DNA from: Pseudomonas sp. St316
GTDB taxonomy: Bacteria; Pseudomonadota; Gammaproteobacteria; Pseudomonadales; Pseudomonadaceae
Assembly: GCF_018325905.1 (NCBI RefSeq)
Contig: NZ_AP021901.1
Coordinates: 1,736,001-1,800,000, forward strand
Reading direction: 5' to 3'
Length of the DNA stretch: 64,000 nucleotides
Made by a program: the position numbers and the translations under genes
Notes under the pieces: model-generated
Seen by the model: only the letters and a program-made list of their open reading frames with translations
Database searches by the model: none
Told to the model about the DNA's origin: nothing
Part shown: piece after piece, positions 56,382 through 64,000 of the stretch
Layout of the letters: each line of letters starts with the position of its first letter
Position numbering within the stretch: the stretch's first letter is position 1

Positions 56382-57695
56382 ATGAAAGTGTTGAAAGGCC
56401 AGGACATCCTGGCGCTTGGTTTCATGACATTTGCCCTGTTCGTCGGGGCCGGCAACATCATCTTCCCGCCTATCGTCGGTTTGCAGTCCGGGCCTCATGT
56501 CTGGATGGCGGCGCTGGGCTTTTTGATCACGGCGGTCGGGCTGCCGGTCATCACGGTCGTTGCACTGGCCAAGGTGGGCGGTGCGATGGACGCCTTGAGC
56601 AGTCCCATCGGCAAGCTCGCCGGTGGTGTACTGGCGGCTGTGTGCTACTTGGCCGTTGGGCCGTTGTTCGCCACGCCGCGTACCGCTACCGTTTCGTTCG
56701 AAGTCGGCCTGGCGCCGTTGACCGGTGAAAGCCCGCTGGCGCTGTTCCTCTATAGCGCAGCGTATTTCCTGGTGGTGTTTTTCATCTCGCTCTATCCGGG
56801 CCGCCTGCTGGACACCGTCGGACGCTTCCTCGCGCCATTGAAGATCATCGCCCTGGCCGTGCTCGGCATCGCCGCGTTTGCCTTGCCTGCCGGCGATATC
56901 GGCGTGGCGACCCCCGAGTACGTGGCCGCGCCGTTCTCCCAAGGGTTCATCAATGGCTACCTGACCATGGATACCTTGGGCGCCTTGGTGTTCGGCATCG
57001 TCATCGTCAACGCGATCCGTTCCCGGGGCGTCGAGTCGCCGGTCTTGATCACCCGCTATGCGATCATCGCCGGGCTGATCGCCGGGGTGGGCTTGGCGCT
57101 GGTCTACGTCAGCCTGTTCCGCCTGGGTTCGGGCAGTCATGAAGTGGCCGTGGGCGCAACCAACGGCGCTGCTGTGCTGCATGCCTACGTGCAACACACG
57201 TTCGGCAGCCTGGGCAGCGGTTTCCTCGCCGTCCTCATTTCCCTGGCGTGCCTGGTGACCGCGGTCGGCCTGACCTGCGCCTGTGCCGAGTACTTCAGCC
57301 GAGTGCTGCCGCTGTCCTACAAGACCTTGGTCGTGATCCTGGCTACCTTTTCGCTGCTGGTGTCCAACCTGGGCCTGACCAAGCTGATTGCGTTCTCGAT
57401 TCCTGTCCTCACCGCGATCTATCCGCCGTGCATCGCCCTGGTGGCCCTGAGCTTCTGCAAGGACTTCTGGCACGAGCAGCGGCGCATCGTTGGTCCGGTG
57501 ATGCTGGTGTCGTTCCTGTTTGGCCTGATCGATGCGCTCAAGGGTGCCGGCCTGGCGGACTGGATGCCGACGCAACTGGCCCACCTGCCGCTGAGTGAGC
57601 AAGGCCTGGCCTGGCTGGTGCCTTCGGTGATGACCCTGGCGGTCGCGGTGGTGTGCGATCGCCTGCTGGGCAAGCGCAGCGAAGCGTTGGCTTAA
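56382..57695 (+). CDS. brnQ: Branched-chain amino-acid transporter BrnQ
   Basis: A 437-residue permease of the LIVCS family with about 12 helices. It starts [30 protein letters not shown] and has [21 protein letters not shown], both family hallmarks. It imports leucine, isoleucine and valine with Na+ or H+. The ATG at 56382 has only a weak ribosome binding site; an in-frame ATG at 56370 lacks support. The gene ends at a strong terminator. The leader (56126-56381) shows no recognisable leader peptide with Leu/Ile/Val codons. Confidence 0.94.
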   Translation: MKVLKGQDILALGFMTFALFVGAGNIIFPPIVGLQSGPHVWMAALGFLITAVGLPVITVVALAKVGGAMDALSSPIGKLAGGVLAAVCYLAVGPLFATPRTATVSFEVGLAPLTGESPLALFLYSAAYFLVVFFISLYPGRLLDTVGRFLAPLKIIALAVLGIAAFALPAGDIGVATPEYVAAPFSQGFINGYLTMDTLGALVFGIVIVNAIRSRGVESPVLITRYAIIAGLIAGVGLALVYVSLFRLGSGSHEVAVGATNGAAVLHAYVQHTFGSLGSGFLAVLISLACLVTAVGLTCACAEYFSRVLPLSYKTLVVILATFSLLVSNLGLTKLIAFSIPVLTAIYPPCIALVALSFCKDFWHEQRRIVGPVMLVSFLFGLIDALKGAGLADWMPTQLAHLPLSEQGLAWLVPSVMTLAVAVVCDRLLGKRSEALA

Positions 57696-57720
57696 GCGCG
57701 GTTCTTCCGGCTACGACGAA

Positions 57721-57755
57721 ATGCCCCGTATCAATCGATACGGGGCATTTTTTTT
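57721..57755 (+). terminator. Terminator after brnQ
   Basis: ATGCCCCGTATC pairs with GATACGGGGCAT around AATC, followed by eight T. Confidence 0.93.
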
Positions 57756-57818
57756 CAGTGCCGTGTCTTTTTCCGTGGGCTAACGTCGAACCAATGTCTT
57801 GAAGGCCTGCACGCAACC

Positions 57819-57910
57819 TTGTGGGAGCGAGCTTGCTCGCGATGACGGTAGACCAGCCAACGCATCTGTTGAGTGTTGGACCGAAATCGCGAGCAAGCTC
57901 GCTCCCACAG
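57819..57910. repeat. REP doublet, long class (92 bp)
   Basis: Two inverted copies between brnQ and the DUF599 gene. Confidence 0.92.
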
Positions 57911-57971
57911 GTCTGGATTTCAAGGCAAGTCTGGCTTTAGACGTCATGTTTTTAGACATACAGGAAATCGA

Positions 57972-58709
57972 ATGTCATTCATCCAAGCCAACCTGATCCA
58001 CCTGCTTGCCGCCGCCTGGTTCATCATCTGCTGGGCGGGCTACACCCGTTATGCCACCTGGAAGGCACGCGACACGGCCTGCCTGGCCAGTGTGATGCAC
58101 CTGTACCGCGAAGACTGGATGCGCCGCATGCTGTTGCGTGAGAACCGTATCGCCGATGCCAGTGTGATCGGCAACCTGGAGCGCAACGCATCATTCTTCG
58201 CCTCCAGTACACTGATCATCCTGGCCGGTATCCTGACCGTACTCGGGGCCTCTGATCGGGCGGTGTCGTTGCTGGCGGACATACCCATGGTGCAGCAGGC
58301 GTCCCAGGGCATGGCGGAGGTCAAGTTGCTGTGCCTGGCATTGGTGTTCGTGTATGCGTTCTTCACGTTCAGTTGGTGCATGCGCCAATACAACTTCGCG
58401 GCCGTCCTGGTTGGCTCGGCGCCGATGATCGGTGAGCGCCATGTATCGGAGCAGGAGCGCAAGGCCTTTGCTCTAAGGGCCGCGCGAGTGATCTCCATGG
58501 CTGCCAACCAGTTCAACTTCGGCCTGCGTGCCTATTACTTTGGCATGACCATGTTGGCGTGGTTCGTCAGCCCCTGGTTATTCATGTTGATGAGTGCGGG
58601 CGTGGTGTTCGTGCTGTATCAGCGCGAGTTTCACTCCGATGTGTTGGACGTGATGGTGTATACCCCCACCGAAGCGCCAGTGTCCGAGGTCGGCAAGGAG
58701 GCGGCCTGA
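57972..58709 (+). CDS. DUF599 membrane protein
   Basis: A 245-residue protein with four hydrophobic segments. It starts MSFIQANLIHLLAAAWFIICWAGYTRYATWKARDTACL, followed by YREDWMRRMLLRENRIADASVIGNLERNASFFASSTLIIL, a strongly conserved DUF599 stretch, and ends in a short polar tail. No function is established for the family as I know it. ATG 57972 follows AGGAAATCGA; upstream sequence runs into the REP. A bidirectional terminator follows. Confidence 0.85.
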   Translation: MSFIQANLIHLLAAAWFIICWAGYTRYATWKARDTACLASVMHLYREDWMRRMLLRENRIADASVIGNLERNASFFASSTLIILAGILTVLGASDRAVSLLADIPMVQQASQGMAEVKLLCLALVFVYAFFTFSWCMRQYNFAAVLVGSAPMIGERHVSEQERKAFALRAARVISMAANQFNFGLRAYYFGMTMLAWFVSPWLFMLMSAGVVFVLYQREFHSDVLDVMVYTPTEAPVSEVGKEAA

Positions 58710-58739
58710 CAGGCGTTGCCGCCAGATCGCAGGCAAAAG

Positions 58740-58767
58740 AAAACCCGCACCAGGCGGGTTTTCTTTT
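58740..58767. terminator. Bidirectional terminator between DUF599 and lipoprotein genes
   Basis: AAAACCCGC pairs with GCGGGTTTT around a short loop; T-rich on one side and A-rich on the other, so it serves both convergent genes. Confidence 0.9.
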
Positions 58768-58782
58768 ACTGCTAAAACCGTA

Positions 58783-59034
58783 TCAGTTGGTTTTAGGCGC
58801 GGTAGCAGGGGCTTGTTCCTGTTGCGCGGCGCTGTTCGATTCAGACTGAGCTTTGGCGGCTTCGGCGTTTTCTTTTGCCGCGTCGTTCACTTTATCCTGT
58901 GCTTTGTTCATGTCTTTCTGAGCTTGCTCAGCGTGTTGTTGGGCATCTTGAGCTTTGTCCTCGGATTTTTTATCGCAGGCAGCGAGGCCGAGGGAAGCGG
59001 CCAACATCAAGGCAATAGCTAAAGTCTTACGCAT
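58783..59034 (-). CDS. Small coiled-coil lipoprotein
   Basis: An 83-residue protein. MRKTLAIALMLAASLGLAAC is a lipoprotein signal peptide with lipobox LAAC, giving a mature protein of about 64 residues starting at the acylated cysteine. DKK after the cysteine gives an Asp at +2, so retention at the inner membrane is possible. The mature part is a highly charged Ala/Lys/Glu/Gln helix (AQDAQQHAEQAQKDMNKAQD), probably a coiled coil, ending in a Gln/Ala/Pro tail. Strong AAGGAGAAA precedes the start. The role is unknown; it resembles small abundant envelope lipoproteins. Confidence 0.8.
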   Translation of the reverse strand: MRKTLAIALMLAASLGLAACDKKSEDKAQDAQQHAEQAQKDMNKAQDKVNDAAKENAEAAKAQSESNSAAQQEQAPATAPKTN

Positions 59035-59191
59035 GGGGTGTTTCTCCTTATGGAAGTAACTACTGGCCTTTTGAACGCCGCCCCTCGGATTAAGTTCCTG
59101 TTGCGTAACAGATATATAACTTTGCATTGCAATGGAACTTTGTGAAGTGCGCCTGTTGTCAGGTCTCGTCACTCATTGGAGCGTTGATCGA

Positions 59192-59668
59192 ATGGCCGTA
59201 GACCCCGTTTTTGAGCGTGCGACACGCTTTTTATCCGCACTCAGGCATTGCCAGGTGCTGGGCTTGAAGCTGCACAGTGCCAGTTGTGACGGGCTGACGG
59301 TCATCCTGCCGTTCAGCCCGCAAATCGTCGGCAATCCCCTGACGGGCATCATCCACGGCGGGGCATTGACCTCATTGATGGACACCGCGTGCGGCATGTC
59401 GACCTTATGTGTGCTGCCGCAATTCGAAGTCTGCCCCACCCTCGACCTGCGCATCGACTACATGCACGCCGCCGAGCCCCACAAGGACGTCTACGGCTTC
59501 GCGCAATGCTACCGAGTCACCCCGGACGTGATCTTCACCCGGGGTTTTGCCTACCAGGACGACCCCGAGCAACCCATCGCCCATGTGGTGGGCACCTTCA
59601 TGCGCCTGGGCCAGCATGCCAGGGGAATGGGGAAGGGCGTCCCGATGACCACCGTGGGCCAGCCATGA
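59192..59668 (+). CDS. PaaI-family hotdog thioesterase 1
   Basis: A 158-residue hotdog-fold protein. IVGNPLTGIIHGGALTSLMDTACG carries the family H-G-G motif with a following Asp near the active site; FEVCPTLDLRIDYMHAAEPHKDV and FTRGFAYQDDP follow. Such enzymes hydrolyse acyl-CoA thioesters. ATG 59192 lies 11 bases after a GGAG; a longer frame to 59132 has no site. It overlaps a second, distantly related copy by four bases (ATGA), so the pair is coupled. The substrate is unknown. Confidence 0.85.
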   Translation: MAVDPVFERATRFLSALRHCQVLGLKLHSASCDGLTVILPFSPQIVGNPLTGIIHGGALTSLMDTACGMSTLCVLPQFEVCPTLDLRIDYMHAAEPHKDVYGFAQCYRVTPDVIFTRGFAYQDDPEQPIAHVVGTFMRLGQHARGMGKGVPMTTVGQP

Positions 59669-60126
59669 CCGATATCACTCAGGAACACCTGCGCCGCGCC
59701 TGCGAGCAGGGCGACTACGCGTTGCTGCTCGCCTCGATTCCCTATGCCCAACTCATCGGCGTCGAATGCACGCGCCAGGGCGACGACCTGTTATTTCGCC
59801 TGCCGGCCAACAAAGACAACATTGGTAACCCTTTACTGCCGGCCATCCATGGCGGAGTCATCGCCGGTTTCATGGAACTGGCCGCTGCAGTGCATCTGTT
59901 GATCGCCACCGGCACGCCAGGCATACCGAAAATCATCGATTTCTCCCTGGATTACCTGCGCACCGGGCAGTTTCGCGACACCTACGCCAAATGCCAGGTC
60001 TGGCGCCAGGGCCGGCGGGTCGCCAACGTCGCGATCACCGCCTGGCAAGGCGCCGAGGCCGAACCCATCGCCACTGCCCGGGCGCATTTCAAGATCCAGG
60101 AGCCGTCAAAACCCGCGAGCCCTTGA
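59665..60126 (+). CDS. PaaI-family hotdog thioesterase 2
   Basis: A 153-residue hotdog protein with NIGNPLLPAIHGGVIAGFMELAAA. The two paralogues differ in the residue after the loop: MDTACG in the first copy versus MELAAA here. A longer N-terminal helix (LRRACEQGDYALLLASIPYAQ) precedes the fold. The two may form a heterodimer, or a tandem for different chain lengths. The TGA is overlapped by a heat-shock-type promoter for htpG. Confidence 0.85.
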   Translation: MTDITQEHLRRACEQGDYALLLASIPYAQLIGVECTRQGDDLLFRLPANKDNIGNPLLPAIHGGVIAGFMELAAAVHLLIATGTPGIPKIIDFSLDYLRTGQFRDTYAKCQVWRQGRRVANVAITAWQGAEAEPIATARAHFKIQEPSKPASP

Positions 60127-60149
60127 AATCATCTCCATTGCCCCCACCT
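60122..60149 (+). promoter_or_regulatory. Sigma-32 (RpoH)-type promoter of htpG
   Basis: CTTGAAA (60122-60128), 13 bases, then CCCCACCT (60142-60149). The consensus is CTTGAAA N11-16 CCCCATNT, so only the T after CCCCA is off. The -35 box overlaps the stop codon of the second thioesterase gene (TGA 60124-60126). Confidence 0.8.
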
Positions 60150-60213
60150 TGTGGACATCCCGCCGCCAATCTCAGCGAGGCGGACACCACCATCCACTTG
60201 GAGTTTGATGACC

Positions 60214-62118
60214 ATGAGCGTGGAAACTCAAAAGGAAACCCTGGGCTTCCAGACCGAGGTGAAGCAACTGCTGCACCTGATGATTCACTCGCTGTATTCC
60301 AATAAGGAAATTTTCCTTCGCGAGTTGATTTCGAACGCCTCTGACGCTGTCGACAAATTACGTTTCGAAGCCCTGTCCAAGCCTGAACTGCTGGAAGGCG
60401 GCGCTGAGCTGAAAATCCGTGTGAGCTTCGACAAGGACGCGAAAACCGTCACCCTCGAAGACAACGGTATCGGCATGAGCCGCGAAGAGGTGATCACGCA
60501 CCTGGGCACCATCGCCAAGTCCGGCACCGCCGACTTCATGAAAAACCTGTCTGGCGATCAGAAGAAAGATTCCCACCTGATCGGTCAGTTCGGCGTCGGT
60601 TTCTATTCCGCGTTCATCGTTGCCGACCAGGTCGAAGTGTTCAGCCGCCGTGCCGGCCTCGCTGCGAGCGAAGGCGTGCACTGGTCGTCCAAGGGCGAGG
60701 GCGAGTTTGAAGTCGCCACCGTCGACAAGGCTGATCGCGGCACCCGCATTGTGCTTCACCTCAAGTCCGGCGAAGACGAGTTCGCCGATGGCTGGCGCCT
60801 GCGCAACATCATCAAGAAGTACTCCGACCATATCGCGCTGCCGATCGAGCTGCCGAAGGAAGTCACCGCTGCCGAAGGCGAAGAGAAGCCTGAAGTGGAA
60901 TGGGAAACCGTCAACCGCGCCAGTGCCCTGTGGACCCGTCCACGCACCGAGGTGAAGGACGAGGAATACCAGGAGTTCTACAAGCACATCGCCCACGATT
61001 ACGAGAACCCGCTGAGCTGGAGCCATAACAAGGTCGAAGGCAAGCTGGAATACAGCTCGCTGTTGTACGTGCCGGCCCGTGCGCCTTTCGACCTGTACCA
61101 GCGCGAAGCCCCACGCGGCCTGAAGCTGTACGTGCAGCGCGTGTTCGTGATGGACCAGGCCGAATCGTTCCTGCCGCTGTACCTGCGCTTCATCAAGGGC
61201 GTGGTGGATTCCAACGATTTGTCGCTGAACGTTTCGCGGGAAATTCTGCAGAAAGACCCGATCATCGATTCCATGAAGTCGGCACTGACCAAGCGTGTAT
61301 TGGACATGCTGGAAAAACTGGCGAAGAACGAGCCCGAGCAGTACAAGAGCTTCTGGAAAAACTTCGGTCAGGTCATGAAAGAGGGCCCGGCCGAGGACTT
61401 CGCCAACAAAGAAAAAATCGCCGGCCTGCTGCGTTTTGCCTCGACCCAGGGTGACGATGGCGATCAGATCGTCGGCCTGGCCGATTACCTGGCCCGCGCC
61501 AAGGAAGGCCAGGACAAGATCTACTACCTGACCGGTGAAACTTATGCACAGGTCAAGAACAGCCCGCACCTGGAAGTTTTCCGCAAGAAAGGCATCGAAG
61601 TGCTGCTGCTGACCGACCGCATCGACGAGTGGCTGATGAGCTACCTCAGCGAATTCGACGGCAAGAGCTTTGTCGACGTGGCCCGTGGTGACCTGGACCT
61701 CGGCAACCTGGATTCGGAAGAAGACAAGAAAGCCGCTGAAGAAGTCGCCAAGAGCAAGGAAGGCCTGGTCGAGCGGATCAAGACGGCTTTGGGCGATGCT
61801 GTCAGCGAAGTGCGTGTCTCGCACCGCTTGACCGACTCCCCGGCGATTTTGGCCATCGGTGAGCAGGACCTGGGCCTGCAAATGCGCCAGATCCTCGAAG
61901 CCAGCGGCCAGAAAGTCCCGGACTCCAAGCCGATCTTCGAATTCAACCCGGCCCACCCGCTGGTGGAAAAACTCGACAACGAGCAGAGCGAAGAGCGTTT
62001 CGGCGATCTGTCGCACATCCTGTTCGACCAAGCGGCCCTGGCGGCTGGCGACAGCCTGAAGGACCCGGCGGCGTATGTGCGTCGCCTGAACAAGCTGTTG
62101 GTTGAACTGTCCGCTTAA
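60214..62118 (+). CDS. htpG: Chaperone HtpG (Hsp90)
   Basis: The 634-residue Hsp90 homologue has the N-terminal ATPase of the GHKL fold with [34 protein letters not shown] and [15 protein letters not shown]. The middle domain has [39 protein letters not shown], and there is a C-terminal dimerisation domain without the eukaryotic MEEVD tail. It folds or protects client proteins in stress. ATG 60214 follows TTGGAG, with a heat-shock promoter about 65-90 bases before. Confidence 0.98.
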   Translation: MSVETQKETLGFQTEVKQLLHLMIHSLYSNKEIFLRELISNASDAVDKLRFEALSKPELLEGGAELKIRVSFDKDAKTVTLEDNGIGMSREEVITHLGTIAKSGTADFMKNLSGDQKKDSHLIGQFGVGFYSAFIVADQVEVFSRRAGLAASEGVHWSSKGEGEFEVATVDKADRGTRIVLHLKSGEDEFADGWRLRNIIKKYSDHIALPIELPKEVTAAEGEEKPEVEWETVNRASALWTRPRTEVKDEEYQEFYKHIAHDYENPLSWSHNKVEGKLEYSSLLYVPARAPFDLYQREAPRGLKLYVQRVFVMDQAESFLPLYLRFIKGVVDSNDLSLNVSREILQKDPIIDSMKSALTKRVLDMLEKLAKNEPEQYKSFWKNFGQVMKEGPAEDFANKEKIAGLLRFASTQGDDGDQIVGLADYLARAKEGQDKIYYLTGETYAQVKNSPHLEVFRKKGIEVLLLTDRIDEWLMSYLSEFDGKSFVDVARGDLDLGNLDSEEDKKAAEEVAKSKEGLVERIKTALGDAVSEVRVSHRLTDSPAILAIGEQDLGLQMRQILEASGQKVPDSKPIFEFNPAHPLVEKLDNEQSEERFGDLSHILFDQAALAAGDSLKDPAAYVRRLNKLLVELSA

Positions 62119-62137
62119 TCCGACGTCGGAAAAACAA

Positions 62138-62202
62138 GTGTGGGAGCGAGCTTGCTCGCGATGGCGGTCTGACCGTCATCGCGATCGGGGTCGCTCCCAC
62201 AG
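62138..62202. repeat. REP doublet, short class (65 bp), one half eroded
   Basis: The right half reads ATCGCGATCGGGGTCGCTCC, so its core no longer matches the left half. Confidence 0.82.
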
Positions 62203-62235
62203 TTGCATTCAAGCGTCCAACAAGAGGAGTCCGTC

Positions 62236-62964
62236 ATGAGTCAGGTTACGGTTCGTTCGCTGGTCTATCAGATCGAAGGTCAAACCTATGAAGGCCGCCT
62301 GGCCTTCGACGTCAGCCAACAGGGCTCGCGCCCGGGGTTGCTGATGGCGCCGAATTGGATGGGCGTAGGGGCGGGGGCCGAGGACATCGCCAGGTCGGTG
62401 GCGGCCAACGGTTATGTCGTGTTGGTCGCCGACCTGTACGGGCAGACGGTCCGCCCGAGCAATACCGACGAGGCCGGGGCGGCGATGATGCCCCTCAAGA
62501 ACGATCGGGCTCTGCTGCGCAAGCGCATGCAAGCGGCGCTCGAGCAGTTGCAAAGCCAGGGCGAGGCGCAGGTCGACACGTCCAGGTTGGCAGTGTTCGG
62601 CTTCTGCTTCGGTGGCTGTTGCGCCCTGGAACTGGCCCGCAGCGGTGCGCCGCTCAAGGCCGCGATCTCGTTCCATGGCTCCTTGGATACACCGACCCCG
62701 GCGGACGCGCACAACATCAAGGGTGCGGTGCTGGTGATGCATGGCGCCTCGGACCCGCTGGTGCCGAAAGAGCAGCTACCGGCCTTCGAAGATGAAATGA
62801 ACGCCGCCGGGGTGGATTGGCAACTGCTGAGCTACGGCGGTGCGGTGCATTCGTTCACCGATCCGCAGGCCAATGTGCCAGGCAAGATGATGTACAACCC
62901 CAAGGTCGCCGGGCGGGCGTTCCGGTCGATGCACAATCTGTTGGATGAAGTGTTCAAGGGCTGA
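62236..62964 (+). CDS. Dienelactone hydrolase-family protein
   Basis: A 242-residue alpha/beta hydrolase with the DLH triad C124 (VFGFCFGGCCALE), D173 (VMHGASDPLVP) and H205 (GGAVHSFTDP). The cysteine nucleophile in GxCxGG is typical of the family, whose founder opens dienelactone in chlorocatechol breakdown. No aromatic-degradation gene is nearby, so the substrate here is open. AGAGGAG precedes the ATG at 62236. It lies between two REP doublets. Confidence 0.9.
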   Translation: MSQVTVRSLVYQIEGQTYEGRLAFDVSQQGSRPGLLMAPNWMGVGAGAEDIARSVAANGYVVLVADLYGQTVRPSNTDEAGAAMMPLKNDRALLRKRMQAALEQLQSQGEAQVDTSRLAVFGFCFGGCCALELARSGAPLKAAISFHGSLDTPTPADAHNIKGAVLVMHGASDPLVPKEQLPAFEDEMNAAGVDWQLLSYGGAVHSFTDPQANVPGKMMYNPKVAGRAFRSMHNLLDEVFKG

Positions 62965-63002
62965 GGTCGGGGGCTTGGGCCTCTGTGGTCTGATACGAAG
63001 CC

Positions 63003-63093
63003 ATCGTGAGCAAGCTCGCTCTCACAGTGGATCTTTGTCGTTCACAATGCCGCGAGCACCTCGCTCCAGTGTGGGAGCGAGCTTGCTCGCGAT
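63003..63093. repeat. REP doublet, long class (91 bp)
   Basis: The left copy has ATCGTGAGCAAG and GCTCTCACAG, two changes from the core. Confidence 0.88.
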
Positions 63094-63118
63094 GGCGGCC
63101 TATCAGGCACCACTGAAC

Positions 63119-63979
63119 TCAGGGCAACTCGATCCGCTCGCTTTCCCCCGGCACAGTCGGCCAGTCTCCAGCCGCCCAGCGCCGGCGGGCTTCATCGATC
63201 CGGGCTGGGTCGCTGGAGACAAAGTTCCAGTTCATCCGTCGCGGCCCATCCAGGGGCGCGCCGCCAAACAGCACGGCATGGCAGTCGCTGTCCGCAAACA
63301 AGGCCATCTCTTCTCCGACCGGCAGGATCACCAGCGAATGGGCTTCCAACGGCTCGCCGTCCAGCAGCGCTTCACCGCTCAACACATACAGTGCTCGTTC
63401 CTCGTGTTCGGTGGGAATCAGCAAGGTCGTCGCGGTTTGCAGGTTCAATTCGGCATACAGCGTCGGCGACAGCACCGGCACCGGCGATTCCAGGCAAAAG
63501 CCTGAGCCGGCGATCATCCGGATGCTGACCCCCAGGTTCTCGCTGACGGGCAGGCTGTGTGCCGGATGATGACTGTAGTGCCCCGGGCCCTGTTCGTGGG
63601 CCTTGGGCGAGGCCAGCCAGACTTGCAACCCGTGCATGACGAAAGGGCTGCCCAGCAAAGACTCGGGGGTGCGTTCGACGTGGGCGATGGCACTGCCGGC
63701 GGTCATCCAGCTGACATCCCCGGCATCCACCACCTGGTCGGAGCCCAGGCTGTCCTTGTGCTGGAGTTTGCCTTCGAACAGGTAGGTGAGGGTGGACAGG
63801 CCGATATGCGGATGCTGGCGGATGTTCATGCCTTTGCCGGCCGGGTAGGTGGTCTGCAGCATGTGATCGAAAAACACGAAAGGCCCGATGCTGCGACATT
63901 TGGCGGACGGCAGCGGGCGCAGGATCGGCTGGCCTTCGACGTCTTCGGCGCGGGGGCGAACGGTCAGGGGAGTGCTCAT
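63119..63979 (-). CDS. Pirin-family protein
   Basis: A 286-residue bicupin. The N-terminal cupin has GPFVFFDHMLQTTYPAGKGMNIRQHPHIGLSTLTYLFEG with the metal-binding histidines (H-P-H and a later H-x-E region), and WMTAGSAIAHVERTPES is conserved. The C-terminal cupin includes RALYVLSGEALLDGEPLEAHSLVILPVGEEMALFAD. Bacterial pirins such as YhhW have quercetinase activity or modulate metabolic enzymes; the role here is open. ATG 63979 follows GGAAGA; the frame continues to the window edge without further support. Confidence 0.88.
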   Translation of the reverse strand: MSTPLTVRPRAEDVEGQPILRPLPSAKCRSIGPFVFFDHMLQTTYPAGKGMNIRQHPHIGLSTLTYLFEGKLQHKDSLGSDQVVDAGDVSWMTAGSAIAHVERTPESLLGSPFVMHGLQVWLASPKAHEQGPGHYSHHPAHSLPVSENLGVSIRMIAGSGFCLESPVPVLSPTLYAELNLQTATTLLIPTEHEERALYVLSGEALLDGEPLEAHSLVILPVGEEMALFADSDCHAVLFGGAPLDGPRRMNWNFVSSDPARIDEARRRWAAGDWPTVPGESERIELP

Positions 63980-64000
63980 GTTGTCTTCCAGGTTGAACAA

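Overview
The window looks like chromosomal DNA of a fluorescent Pseudomonas (P. fluorescens complex). Evidence is the GC-rich coding style, the gene orders prmB-aroC-MFS-mtnD, gcl-hyi-glxR-ttuD-pykA and gltA/sdhCDAB-sucAB-lpd-sucCD, and about twenty intergenic REP doublets built on the core GGGAGCGAGCTTGCTCGCG. The species cannot be fixed from this sequence alone. No rRNA, tRNA, CRISPR array or prophage was seen.

Layout. 1-4.4 kb holds the end of a purine-catabolism locus (uraD, puuE, uraH, an NCS2 purine permease) plus a LysE-type exporter. 4.4-10.2 kb holds a MarR regulator diverging from a twice-frameshifted aminotransferase, a glutaredoxin-like gene, folE, an Smr-domain gene, an isochorismatase-like gene and prmB. 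10.3-15.2 kb holds two poorly known genes, aroC, an HcaT-like MFS gene and an orphan acireductone dioxygenase (mtnD) that has lost a metal ligand. 15.25-16.08 kb is a gene-free 0.8-kb composite inverted repeat enclosing REPs. 16.1-21.5 kb holds a frameshifted DUF3509-type gene, a fatty acyl-CoA synthetase, an ankyrin protein, small unknown genes and an MFS transporter. 21.8-24.7 kb holds an orphan sulfate-binding protein, a voltage-gated-type channel and a urea transporter. 24.8-32.0 kb holds the glyoxylate carboligase operon (gcl-hyi-glxR-ttuD-pykA) diverging from a GlcG/HbpS-type gene. 32.1-32.8 kb holds a REP-associated transposase (RAYT) framed by REP doublets. 33-39 kb holds a RutR-like regulator, a DUF808 protein, a compositionally distinct acyltransferase/glycan pair, an MlaA-like protein and a coupled hydrolase. 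39.5-42.6 kb holds a betaine-type binding protein and yjcH-actP. 42.9-55.9 kb holds the TCA cluster. 56.4-64 kb holds brnQ, DUF599, a small lipoprotein, two thioesterases, htpG, a dienelactone hydrolase and a pirin.

How the parts connect. UraH, UraD and PuuE act on the urate-to-allantoate route; its later products are glyoxylate and urea. The gcl operon carries glyoxylate to pyruvate through tartronate semialdehyde and glycerate, and a urea transporter sits just downstream. Four perfect copies and one near-perfect copy of the palindrome TTGTATACAA lie only at promoters of these genes (puuE, uraH, permease, gcl, hbpS-like), although the two groups are about 27 kb apart. This indicates one regulon, probably under a GntR-type repressor such as GclR encoded outside the window.

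Main points for a second look: the TTGTATACAA regulon; the composite inverted-repeat element, whose arms show a compensatory base change in a hairpin; the decaying mtnD; the RAYT and the two size classes of REP doublet; a REP that supplies the end of hyi; a heat-shock-type promoter overlapping the gene before htpG; and three single-base frameshifts that may be sequencing errors.
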